From positions 65,917,192 through 65,981,191 of the forward strand of contig CM065300.1 in NCBI GenBank assembly GCA_032871835.1: DNA of 64,000 bases. Reading direction: 5' to 3'. Below the pieces are notes generated by a model. That model made no database searches. It had not been told where the DNA came from and saw only the letters and a program-made list of their open reading frames with translations. The position numbers and the translations under genes were made by a program. Below are positions 1 through 9,299 of this stretch, piece by piece. The DNA comes from Dipteronia dyeriana. Lineage: Eukaryota > Streptophyta > Magnoliopsida > Sapindales > Sapindaceae. Numbering within the stretch: the first letter of the stretch is position 1; every line of letters begins with the position of its first letter.

Positions 1-212
1 TTCAGAATTATGGAGAAGTCAGATGGCAAAACAAACATTGTTTTCAAGTTTAGAACGTCAAAAACCTTAGGAAGGCCATGCAAGACATTTTTGTAATTTT
101 GACTATTCACTGTTCAAAGTTGACTTTCACTGTTCACAGTTGACTTTCACTGTTCCTGATGACGTGCCAAATTCCTATTGGCCCGAGCTGCGAGTGCACC
201 ATACACGCGACT
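1..212 (+). mobile_element. Gypsy-type LTR, left part (split by a solo LTR)
   Basis: This is the left portion of an LTR that resumes at 2680. It is rich in 'ttgactttcactgttca'-like repeats, as is the sequence at 2700-2890, and its last ~60 bases match 2770-2800. The repeat unit therefore crosses the insertion point of the solo LTR at 213. The LTR start lies outside the window. Tat-type gypsy LTRs often carry such TTGAC/GTTCA-rich U3 regions, but the lineage is a guess. Confidence 0.5.
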
Positions 213-2679
213 TGTTAGGTTTTAGATTGTGTTGGCATTAATTCCATATCAAAATGATGTTTACTTGTAATGATTTAGTTGTTTAGATACATGATGATTC
301 AACCTTCAAAGAAGAAGGAACAACTAGTCAAAGCAAGTTCAAAGTCTTCAAAGAGAAAGGATGTAATATGGTTCTACAAAGGTATACTAAGACCTTATTT
401 TTCTCTTACAAGGCTTAGTTACACACATAAAATTCATTCATATGTGTCCCTGCATTGTTGTGCACTATGTATAACACATTCACACACTTGAAAATGAATG
501 CTCATGCATTGGTATGAAAAATAACATGTTTTGGAAAATGCATGATTGGGGACTATCTCTATGTAGTTTGCATTCTAGTGTGAATTATGTTTGTATGTGT
601 ATATGTTTGTATAACATGGATATTGAACTTGAATTTAGTCTTAAATCAATCTTGATCGAGTTCCAGTCATTTCGGTTACTCATACTATTGATTTCAAGTT
701 CAAAGTCAAAAGATACTACACTTTCAACTTATGTTGCATATATTGTCTTCGTCTTCATATATAGAGTCGAATTATTATTTTCTAGGTTGAGTATCTTATA
801 TGTCCATGTCCGTGAGAGAGTAACGGTTCGTAATCTGCAAACAGATTCGAATTCCGAGTTCGAAGACCAAAGAACGAGAGAGGAGTGCAAGGGAGGTGCA
901 CCATGCCAAAGGCCATCAAATGGTGCAAGCCCGAGATGGCGTGTGGCTATCTCGGCTACAACTCCTTGCTGCCCCGAGATGCCCACGTGCCATCTCGAGG
1001 AAGAATTCTGAGAGGGGGCATTTTGTTCCTTTTGCTTCTATTCTTTCCCTCTCCTTTATATGTCTCTTCCCTCTTACATTTCATTCTAAGAAGAGATTCA
1101 AAATTTGAGTGCAGAATTTTCTCCCAAATTTTCTCACATTCCAAATACCATAACTTCTTCATTTGAACTCCGATTTGAGTGATTCAAAGTTGAGAGTGTT
1201 TTTCTATTCATCCTCCATCTTTTCTCTGAAGGTTTGAGTTAGTTTTATTGCTGTTGTTTGGAGTCTAACCTCAAAAAAACGGGACTGCACCAAATCAACT
1301 AAGGTATTGATTTTCTCTCAAAGTTTTCTTTTAAAACTTGGTCAATTGCCTGGGGTTTTCTTCTTCAACATTTATATGTTTCTTGTGATAGTTTTGATTT
1401 GAGTTTTGAATTCATTTAAAGCTAGATTGAGTTTCAATTGAAATCTCACATGTTGAGTTAGGTTTTGATTTTGCCTATGTTTTCACATGTTTGGGATTGT
1501 ATTGTGCTAGCTTTGATTCTAGGGCTATTTGATAATCTTTGATTGATTGATTTTGTGAAAAATAGTTCCTCACATGTATTAGGCTCTCTTTGGCCGAAAT
1601 CTCATTATATTACATGTGCTTGTGTTCTTTTGAGCTATTCATGTGCTTTGTTGAATCTACGAATAGGAAATATGCTCTAGAACTTTAGCTTTAATCTAAA
1701 TGAATTTGTCACATGATTTTAGCATATTTTTGGTATATGAGATTTAAACTTGATTATGTGTTAATTGAACATATCTTGTGATTCAAGTTTCAGATATATG
1801 CATGTATCTAGGTTGTAATTAATGTTGAACATATCTTATATGATCTAGATGGATTAAACATGCATGATTGACTAGACTACAATTGTTTTGTGCATTCATG
1901 CTCATGTCTAGTATTTCCAATAGGATGTGTTGATCATAACATTCTATGTTGCGTGCTTGTTTGCGTTTTGCATTCATGATCACCTAGATGCCTTGTGAGA
2001 AGGAAGTCTTGACAATAGGTGTGAGACCTATGTTGTTGAGCAAGGAAGTCTTGGCAAGAGGTGGAAGACCTCGGATTGTCAAGCAAGGAAGTCTTGACTA
2101 GAGTCAGGAGAACTCGGATAGTTGAGCAAGAAGTCTTGCCTAGGGTCGTGAGGATCCGGAAGGGTGAGCGAGGAAGTCTTGACAATGGGTGTGAGGCCTC
2201 GGATTGTTGAGCAAGAGGGCGACATCTTCATGAGTAGGATATGAGGATAGTTTCTAGGTGAAGGGGTCACTTGAGAGATTGTACTTGTCTTATCTACTAG
2301 TTGATTTTGTTAGCCGATGGTTGCTAACCCGTGGATGTTTCCTCTTCGGAGGTTTACCACGTTATATCTTGTGCCAACTTTTCTCTATCCCTATCTCTCC
2401 TATATTTGTATTTATTATTTGAATACTATGAATAGAACTTTATATGTAAGTTGACTTCCTTTCTACAATATAAATTGTGTATGTGTTATGATTACTTGTT
2501 TGTATCACACTTTGCTTGTTTTATATATTTATTAAGTGTCTTCAATTGATATATATTGTGATACAAGCAATCTAGAGGGACAAATTTATGTTTGTTTCTA
2601 AGGGAGTCGAAAAAGGTGCCTAACCTATTCACCCCCCCTCTAGGTTAGCCTTGAGCATTTAACCGTGTTCATATTTTCA
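213..2679 (+). mobile_element. Solo SIRE-type copia LTR
   Basis: It begins TGTTAGGTTTTAGATTGTGT and ends ATATTTTCA. It is flanked by CGACT (208-212) and CCACT (2680-2684), a 5-bp target-site duplication with one mismatch. The start, the middle and the CACCCCCCCTCTAGG block near 2631-2645 are related to the element B LTRs at 18427 and 24900. No internal region or second LTR adjoins, so it is a solo LTR left by LTR-LTR recombination. Open frames inside it are spurious. Confidence 0.85.
2001..2215 (+). repeat. ~43-bp tandem repeat inside the SIRE-type LTR, about 5 copies
   Basis: Copies starting with aggaagtct (the fourth lacks one g) lie at about 2001, 2043, 2086, 2128 and 2171. Each continues with a 'gagacctcggattgttgagcaa'-like half. 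Diverged versions of the array occur at the equivalent place in both LTRs of element B (around 20080-20190 and 29450-29585), so it is a shared, evolving part of this LTR family. Confidence 0.8.
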
Positions 2680-2682
2680 CCA

Positions 2683-2890
2683 CTGCAGAGAACCACATTC
2701 TAGAAGTCGGTGCACTGTTCATAGTTGACTTTCTAGAAGATTATTGACCGATGACGCTGGACATTTCTATTGGCCTAAATTGTGAGTGCACTGTACACGT
2801 GCTGCAGAGAATCATATTCTAGAAGCTGGTGCACTGTTCACTATTGATTTTCACAGATGCGTTTACTGTTCACTATTTACTGATGACGTG
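2683..2890 (+). repeat. 119-bp direct repeat in the gypsy LTR U3
   Basis: 'ctgcagagaa' starts at 2683 and 2802. The following bases (ca-c/t-attctagaag, ggtgcactgttca, tgatgacg, cctattggcc, gtgcac..tacacg) repeat with moderate divergence. The end of a further copy lies at 150-212, left of the solo LTR. At least 2.5 copies are visible. Confidence 0.75.
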
Positions 2891-2949
2891 GTAAAATCTG
2901 GACGCTCCATTCTAAATTCGTCCGATGGTCAATTTTCATCCGTATTTTG

Positions 2950-2957
2950 TATAAATA
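2950..2957 (+). promoter_or_regulatory. Candidate LTR TATA box
   Basis: TATAAATA lies about 70 bp upstream of the 99-bp array and downstream of the U3-like repeats, as expected for the core promoter of a plus-strand LTR. No transcript evidence is available. Confidence 0.45.
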
Positions 2958-3023
2958 GGGGACCTCCAATTATGGAAAATATGATCCAATTATGGTAAGT
3001 TTATTATTTTTTTGTGTTCTCCC

Positions 3024-3320
3024 CTCTGATCTTTGTGGAGTTTTTGACTCACTGTAGTCAGACAGATATTGTCTAGCACAGTGAGTACTTTTACCCATTT
3101 TTATCAGAGAGTGGTTTCTCCTCTCTGATCTTTGTGGAGTTTTTGACTCACTGTCGACAGACAGATATTGTCTAGCACAATGAGTACTTTTACCCATATC
3201 TATTAGAGAGTGTTTTATCCCCTCTAATCTTTGTAGAGTTTTGACTCACTGTAGACAGACAGATATTGTCTAGCACAATGGGTACTTTTACTCACATCTA
3301 TAAGAGAGTGGTCAGTGGAG
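3024..3320 (+). repeat. 99-bp tandem repeat, 3 copies
   Basis: 'ctctgat/ctctaat' units start at 3024, 3123 and 3222, exactly 99 bp apart. Each contains 'tttgactcactgt', 'cagacagatattgtctagca' and 'gtacttttac(c/t)ca'. The phrase 'agatattgtct' is partly self-complementary. The array lies downstream of the TATA box, so it would be transcribed as leader/R-U5. Confidence 0.9.
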
Positions 3321-3599
3321 TGGAATACCCTCCCATTAATATGGACTAAATATTAATTATTGGATCATATTCGAATTACCAACAATGGATCCCTTAGCCC
3401 TCGTTTTAATTTTAATTGATTTACATTTTTATAACAAGCTTATTAATTAATCTAGATAATTAATTCTACAAGGACAAGTGAACAACCTCTCTGTGGTTCG
3501 ACCTGGTCTTACCTGTTAATTTATTACTATGACACTCTTACACTTGGGAGTATGAACACTTTTTTAGGACTTGTCAGGGAGGTATATGGTTTCATGAGA

Positions 3600-4250
3600 A
3601 ACATTGAGAAGGTATAATGGTTATATTCTTCATTCTCCCTAGCTACCTACGCTACTTCCCTTGGCGATGGTGTTGCTTTAGGAGAGATTCTTCTCGCCTG
3701 GTAATGCTCCTCAATGTGAAGGGAAAAGAGGTGACCGGTAAGTGGATTAGTTAGGGAGTCGATTCTGAGTTTTCTGGGCTGGTTCCGATTTTGGGACTTC
3801 TTTCCTCAAACGCTTAACGGATCTTGCTTCATCATACTCAATCTTGACTTTAAGCTATTCATATATCTCCATATGTTCCAAGACCTTTATTTAGGCCTCA
3901 TGGTACGTCTCAGGCGAGTGTGTTGTAAACAATTGGAACAACAATCCGGCCCACAGATTTCTTGGGAAATTTGCTAAGGTCTCTTTCTCGGTGAACAATC
4001 CCATATGGATCACTTCTTTACTAAATTTCTTCATGTAGGTTTTCAGTGATTCTCCCCGCTCTTAGACCACGTACTGGAGTAGGATGGGTCTTTAGGATAG
4101 AGCTTGATCTCTTGGAATTAAGCAAATAAATCCTTGGTGAGCAGTGTAAAAGAATCTATACTACCTAGAGGTAGTTTTCTGAACCAAGTCTTAGCACAAT
4201 CTATTAAAGTTTAGGGGAAAATCCTAAACATCATTGATCGGTTAGTGTTC
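3600..4250 (-). pseudogene. gag: Gypsy gag relic (Retrotrans_gag-like)
   Basis: On the minus strand the frames through 4230-3730 read MMFRIFP, then CAKTWFRKLPLGSIDSF, then LFTEKETLANFPRNLW and LEHMEIYE. This is the usual order of the Pfam Retrotrans_gag domain (…FP.TL.G.A..WF..LP..SI.SF…). Several stops interrupt it, so it cannot make Gag. Its own primer site (5113-5131) and LTR (5136 on) lie to its right, as a minus-strand element requires. The rest of gag and all of pol are missing to the left, where sequence changes to an unrelated LTR at about 3575. Confidence 0.65.
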
Positions 4251-5112
4251 TGGACCTCGATCTGGTGTACAAAGCTCTCTAGGTGGCTTGGGGGATATTC
4301 TGATCTTGAATATTTCTCAGCTGACATTCTAAACTTTGGTGGCAAATTTACTTCCCTGATCCTTCTTGAGAACGGTGCACTCATCCTTCTTCATTTCGTG
4401 ACGTTTCCCCTTTCTCAACTCTTCAATCTCTTTGTCCATCTTGCCCACCTTTGCCACTTGGTCCTAGAGAAGCTTTGGTCCACCGTCTCTAGGCCGGCCT
4501 TCTAAACCTTCATTGTCCGATGTTTCTAATATAGTAGTTGCTTCACTACGCATATCTCCTCGAGGATGGTTTCCTCGGGAGCTTCTCCTTGGCCTGGTAT
4601 TACCACCAGCGTTAGACCGTTGGGGTCTTTCCTCTGCTACTAGTCTGGATGTAGGTCGATTTTCCTTGGGAGGGATATTAGCCGCGAACTTAACCCGACG
4701 GTGTTGGAAATTTGTAGGGCGGTTTAGATTTTATGGTTATTGCCCGAGCCTATCAAATACCAGTACCCGGGTACCTGGTCTAGTATCTTCTTTGGCCTAG
4801 GGTACTTCAAAATAAAGAACGATTCCTTCAGCGCTCCAAAGGTGGATGCTTTCTACGAAACCTACGGTATGTTTTTCCAAGGTACTTCAATCTATTTCTA
4901 GAACAGCAAGAGTCTTGGGCTTGAAGCGTACATTTGATGTCTGGATAAGAGTTGGGATATGGTGCCTTGATCCCCTTCCGCACTTTTGAACTTTTTAGGT
5001 TGAAGAAAGTGATTGGAACCCTGATGGGTCAAGTTGCCCTTGAAAGGATCGGAGTCTCATCTTCATGCTTCAAGGTAGAGCTAGGAAATTTTTAAGAAAA
5101 ACAGTGTGGAAA
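4251..5112 (-). other. Leader / 5' gag region of the minus-strand gypsy relic
   Basis: This lies between the recognisable gag domain and the primer site. Only short broken frames are present. It contains an isolated GGTACC inside 'cgggtacctgg' at about 4768. I recognise no domain. By position it is leader plus the N-terminal part of gag. Confidence 0.4.
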
Positions 5113-5131
5113 CTTCCCATAGACAGTGCCA
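5113..5131 (-). promoter_or_regulatory. Degraded gypsy primer-binding site/leader
   Basis: The minus strand reads TGGCACTGTCTATGGGAAG just inside the CA end of the LTR at 5136. It resembles the common plant gypsy PBS/leader beginning TGGCGCCGTC, with differences expected from CpG decay. It fixes the element's orientation as minus. Confidence 0.55.
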
Positions 5132-5135
5132 AAAG

Positions 5136-6060
5136 TGTTAACCACAAAAGTGTAAAATGGATTTCGATTAACGCCTTCAAACCGTAACCTGGTAGGTCAC
5201 AACTAGAGTGGTACCACTAGATACCATGATATTCTGTGTTAAAATGGTCACAACATGTATTTAAAAAATGGAGGATTCTTTTATTGATAAACTAAAACAA
5301 TACAAAATAAGATGATACTATGGTGATGTAGAGGGAATTTTGGTAAGGCATTTTTGATACAATAGGCTATGGCGAACTCTTGCTAGTTGATCAGTGTAAT
5401 TGGCCCAATTCGCGATGGTCTCTATATTTTTTGTAGCCAAGTAGATTTCGTCTCCCAATCAAAGAGAGATCTCTATAACTTTATACCCTTTCTTGACAGA
5501 TTTCAATCCAGCTGTCTATTTCGTTGATTGGGTCAATCGTATAACAATTAATTTGGTGTTGATGGTGGCCATGTTTAAGTCCAGGAATTGTTCCCAGAAA
5601 TAGATAAATTGCTTCCATTTCAGTAGGATTGATGGATTTGACTATTTTTAATAATGGCATTGCGAATGGTAGGAAAAAATATCAACTTTCTCTTCTTTCC
5701 TGTTAGAGGTGCTACGCTATTACAATTTTCTTTTCTCTAGACATGATCTCACTTCCTTTACCGATGCCTTCTATATTAGGTTGACTGGAAATGCTTGATG
5801 GATCGGTTCAGAACAGGTAACTTGGTATTGGGTATCTGGTACCATGGACCGCGGTACCGGTGCTCTTAGGTATCAAGGAACTGGTGTGCCATGACCTCGG
5901 GGTCTCTAGATATCGATATAAATGTTCTATGGTACCAGGGTAACCCCGATCCTAGTTCCAGTTTGCACGTGACTGGCTGTGGGTGTGCTAATCAGGGTCC
6001 CTTCATTTGATGGCATAATGCTTCTTGTAGCGTTCATACCTTGAGCTGTTTTGGTAAGAG
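5136..6060 (-). mobile_element. 5' LTR of the minus-strand gypsy relic
   Basis: On the plus strand it starts TGTTAACCAC, so on the minus strand it ends ...GGTTAACA directly before the primer site. The far end is not sharply defined; sequence character changes near 6060. It contains an unusual cluster of GGTACC palindromes at 5210, 5838, 5853 and 5931. No coding potential is seen. Confidence 0.5.
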
Positions 6061-7260
6061 AAAAAAAATACTTTTTTATTCTCCTGCCTTTTTAGACGGT
6101 TAACAAATAACAAGAACTAATCAAAACCCAAAAAAATATAAAAACAACCATCACATATGAGCACAATATAGGCTTACAAATATTCCCAAGTGGGGATTAC
6201 ATAACAAGAAAATAAGAAATACAATGAGATGAGTAAATAGAATACAACCCTTGAAGAACTCCCCTCCAAGAACTCCTTCCTTGCTTAGCTCAAAATTGGT
6301 TAAAGACCATTCCTTTCTCCTTGCAATCTACTCTTAAATGTGCTGGAGAATGAGTTGAAAGTGGATATAGTGAGGCATCCATGGGGGAAAACCTCCATGG
6401 ATCCCTTGAAAGATTTTCTCTCTCTCTCTTGAAATGAAAAAATTGATGAAGGAATTAAATAGCTGCTGTGTAATTATGAAGAGAAGAGAATAGATGAAGA
6501 GGTGTATTTATAGTGTTAAAGAGGTTAGGGAACATTTTTAGGTGAAATGGCAAGATTGCCCTTACCATGCTTCATGGTGACCAATGGGGCTACTAAAATT
6601 GTCACCATGATGGTCGCCATGGCTTCTGTGAAGATTTGGCAGAGGTTGAGGCGAGTAGATTTGGTCGCCAATCTGGTCGCCATGCTGGTCTCCATGAACA
6701 TGGGTGAAATTTTTAGCTTCGCGTACCGGTTACTAAAAAATGCATAACTTCTTTTAGGAAGCTCAGAATTGCAATCCATAAAATTTTCTGGAAACTATAA
6801 ATACGGGGCTTTCTGAATATATTTATATCTCAATATGATTTGATCTGAGGAAGGAGATCTAAACTCTATAAGTTAGACATTTAACACAAGCCTATACAAT
6901 TTCAGCCCAATTAAGCTTTGTATAAAATAGGGGATTTCGTCGCAGTCTTAGTGTCACATTCTGGCTCGGAAATAGATCAACCATAGAAACTTCTGGATTT
7001 TCTTGGAAATGACTGTGCTTAGATCACATCACGGTTTGCATCAATGATGAGGCGCGACATTCTACAAAATTTCCAATTCTTCACTTTTTAGCTCATTTAA
7101 GCGTCCCGATCTTAACTTTAAGCTCAAATTCTTATTGTAGGGAATATGAACTTATACAAGGCTCAAAAAACACATTATAAACAAAAACATACTCAAAAAC
7201 GAGAATAAATGATAGGAAGTGGGAACTTCAAGTAGGTATAGAAATGGTCCGATCATAAGG
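6061..7260 (-). mobile_element. LTR-X copy a (minus orientation, truncated)
   Basis: The reverse complement matches the start of the repeat at 13430 (copy b) and 30842 (copy c). Shared blocks are 'ttcccacttcctatcattt', 'catattccctac(a/t)ataag', 'gggctgaaattgtatagg', and the segment with 'ggagg(a/t)tttcctccatg' and 'cttcaagggttgtat'. The part corresponding to the 3' half of copies b and c is missing at about 6060. It faces away from the chromovirus genes that follow, so it is not an ordinary 5' LTR for them. Confidence 0.65.
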
Positions 7261-7289
7261 AAATACATCATGTAAGTCCTCCAATTCTA

Positions 7290-7505
7290 AGTGTACGATA
7301 CATGGATGATATTCAGTTCACCATTGATTCTGAATATTCCCTAAGAATTTTCTCAGGTGTATGGCGTCAAACTCCTCTTATTTGACCAGCTTTTGCTTGA
7401 CAACATATTATAGAACCAATGTTTCCTAAGCATGTTCAATGTTTTCCACCACTCACATCCCATACTACAATGGCTGGGCTCCAACCATAAACATCAACAC
7501 ACCAT
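7290..7505 (+). other. Rearranged integrase-like fragment shared with 30080-30240
   Basis: One frame reads EFSQVYGVKLLLFDQ, resembling the chromovirus integrase stretch between FTG.FW and the HPQ motif. It runs on into 'ttccaccactca' and 'accataaacatcaacacacca'. The same composite, about 200 bp, occurs on the minus strand at 30080-30240. The two diverge after 'caacacacca': this copy leads into gag. The shared junction suggests a common rearranged ancestor rather than chance. Confidence 0.55.
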
Positions 7506-7599
7506 ATGTAAATAATGTATGGAGTGTGACAAGTGGTAGTCTAACTACTAGACTACCTGTAAAAAAACATGTAAGCATCACAATCAGGTACATTGGAGG

Positions 7600-8148
7600 G
7601 GACACAAAGCTGCTGTGGCACACAAGGTTTACAAATGATCTTAGTACGGGTAGATTAAGGATCGATACGTGGGAGTCACTGAAGAAGGAGTTGAAGGATC
7701 AATTCCTTCCTTGCAACAGTAGCTGGTTAGCTTGGGAAAACCTGAAGAAACTGAAGCAAATAGGATTTGTGTGGGATTTTATGAAGGTGTTTAACTCATT
7801 GATGTTGGATGTCCAAAATATGTCTGAGGAAGACAAGCTGTTTAACTTCACGTCAGGGTTGCAAACTTGGGCACAAACGGAGTTGAGAAAACAAAATGTC
7901 AAAGACATACCTATAGCATAGCTAGAGTCGATGCCTTCATCAATTTTCATGCCAGTAATGCCGTTTATACTTCAAATAAGAAAAATTCAGAGGACAACAA
8001 GAAGGGCAAAAGCAAGGAATGGAAGAAAGTTATTGATGGGAACAAGAATGAGGGTGAATTCACTAAGGGAAATGACCAAAACCATAGCAAAATGAGCATA
8101 TCAGGTTGCTTTATTTACAGTGGTCCTTATCATGCAATAAGAAGTTGA
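7600..8148 (+). pseudogene. gag: Chromovirus gag relic
   Basis: Frames at 7660-7921 read WESLKKELKDQFLP, FVWDFMKVFNSLMLDV and KLFNFTSGLQTWAQTEL. This is the layout of the capsid region of gypsy Gag (W..FK.ELK.QFLP ... L..LRQ.GSI.DYV..F). A frame change near 7900 continues into a Lys/Asn-rich stretch and a zinc-knuckle remnant GCFIYSGPYHAIRS at about 8105-8146, in which one Cys is now Tyr and the last is lost. Structural protein; protease follows after a 110-bp gap. Frameshifts and a missing knuckle make it inactive. Confidence 0.7.
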
Positions 8149-8261
8149 ATGCTTTGGTCAGTCAAGAATCCAAAGGATCGGATGATGCTACTTGCTCTCG
8201 AGTCCCTCTACAGTTGCTCAACTCAACTCTATTTCAGTGGAAAAGTAGCCTAATGTCACGG

Positions 8262-8656
8262 GCTTGATGTGTGTGATGACTTATATAAATGGGAGAAAAA
8301 TACAGGCAATATTGGATGTCGGGGCTACCAACAACCTTTTGTCTTAAAAAAAGGTAGACGGGCTGGGACTGAGCATGTTGAGTAGCACAAGCCAGGTTAA
8401 GGTAGTAAAATTTGTGGCCAAACCGATACGTGGAGTAGCAGAGGCGACTTTGAGGATTGGTTCATGGCAAGAGACGTGTAGCATGACAGTGGTTCCTATG
8501 GATGATTTTAACTTAATTCTTGGTATCGAGTTCTTTAGTAAGGCTAAGGTGATATTGATGCCTGGTCTATGGGGCTTCGTGATTGAGGATAGGGAAAGTC
8601 TTTGCTATATACAAGCTGAAAAGGAAGGGATTCAAACCATTAACAAGGGGAAATAA
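8262..8656 (+). pseudogene. Chromovirus aspartic protease relic
   Basis: The active-site region reads QAILDVGATNNLLS (Asp codon 8315-8317). The usual motif is DTGA or DSGA, so the Thr/Ser of the triad is Val here, and a stop follows at once. Downstream, in the 8375-8656 frame, are RGVAEATLRIGSW, TVVPMDDFNLILGIEFF and a final SLCYIQAEKEG. These match the flap and C-terminal part of chromovirus proteases, including the conserved D(F/M).(L/V)ILG.(E/D)(F/W). The enzyme would cleave Gag-Pol. A decayed copy of the same region lies at 16555-16740. Confidence 0.75.
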
Positions 8657-8789
8657 GATGAGATTTCTGCTTAGTAACTAGATAGAGGACTGATGAGGGG
8701 CTATAAAACATATGTGGTAGCGATGGTGCAAGTTAAGCCAGATGTTGTGGTTGAAGTGACTGATGAGATAGGGAAAGTGCTTGGGAGTT

Positions 8790-9299
8790 TGAAATTTTAT
8801 ACCAGAAGAATTTCCAAAGGAACTTCCACTTATAAGGCCATGTAATCACCAGATTGAGTTGGAGCCTGGGGCAACACTACCTGCCAAGGTATCTTATCGG
8901 ATGGCACCCTTAGAGTTGGTGAAATTGAGAAAGCAATTGGATGAGATTCTAGACGGGGATCTATTGTAGCCTTCGAAGGCTTCTTATGGGCTCATGTGTT
9001 ATTTCAAAAGAAGCAAGATGGTTCATTGCGGAAGTGTGTGGATTACAGGGTGTTAAACAGAGTGACTATTAAGAACAATTATTCGGTACCAACTGCGGTA
9101 GATTTGTTCATCAGGTTAGTGAATCGACGTTTTTCACCCAGCTAGACTTGTGATCGGGGTATTGGCAAGTAAGTGTAGTCGAAGGGGATGAAGCAAAGAC
9201 AATAATGGTTACTAGGTACGGCTCGTATGATGTCTGGTCATGCCATTTGGGTTAACAAACGTATCTGCCACGTTCTATAGCTTAATGAATGATGTTCTC
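8790..9299 (+). pseudogene. Chromovirus reverse transcriptase, N-terminal half
   Basis: Frames read [74 protein letters not shown] and finally SLMNDVL at the insertion point. These are RT fingers/palm motifs in order (P..YRM.P.E..ELK.QL ... F.KKKDGS.R.C.DYR.LN ... F..LDL.SGY.Q). Several stops and a frameshift are present. The gene continues at 11487 after a 2.2-kb solo LTR; joining across the TTCTC duplication restores register with EFLDNFVVVYL. Confidence 0.75.

Larger units (their letters stand above)
2680..3574 (+). mobile_element. Gypsy-type LTR, right part
   Basis: Continues the LTR interrupted at 212. It has a U3-like repeat block, a TATA box at 2950, a downstream 99-bp array and a terminal segment 'ctgtggttcgacctggtctt'. 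Such a segment is typical of the U5 end of plant gypsy LTRs, and it is followed by 'acacttgggagtatgaaca'. The right boundary, about 3574 at '...cttgtca', is inferred from the change to minus-strand gag sequence. Confidence 0.55.

Noticed and set aside
514..1011. 165-codon plus-strand open frame
   Set aside because: Inside the solo SIRE-type LTR and not conserved in the equivalent part of element B's LTRs.
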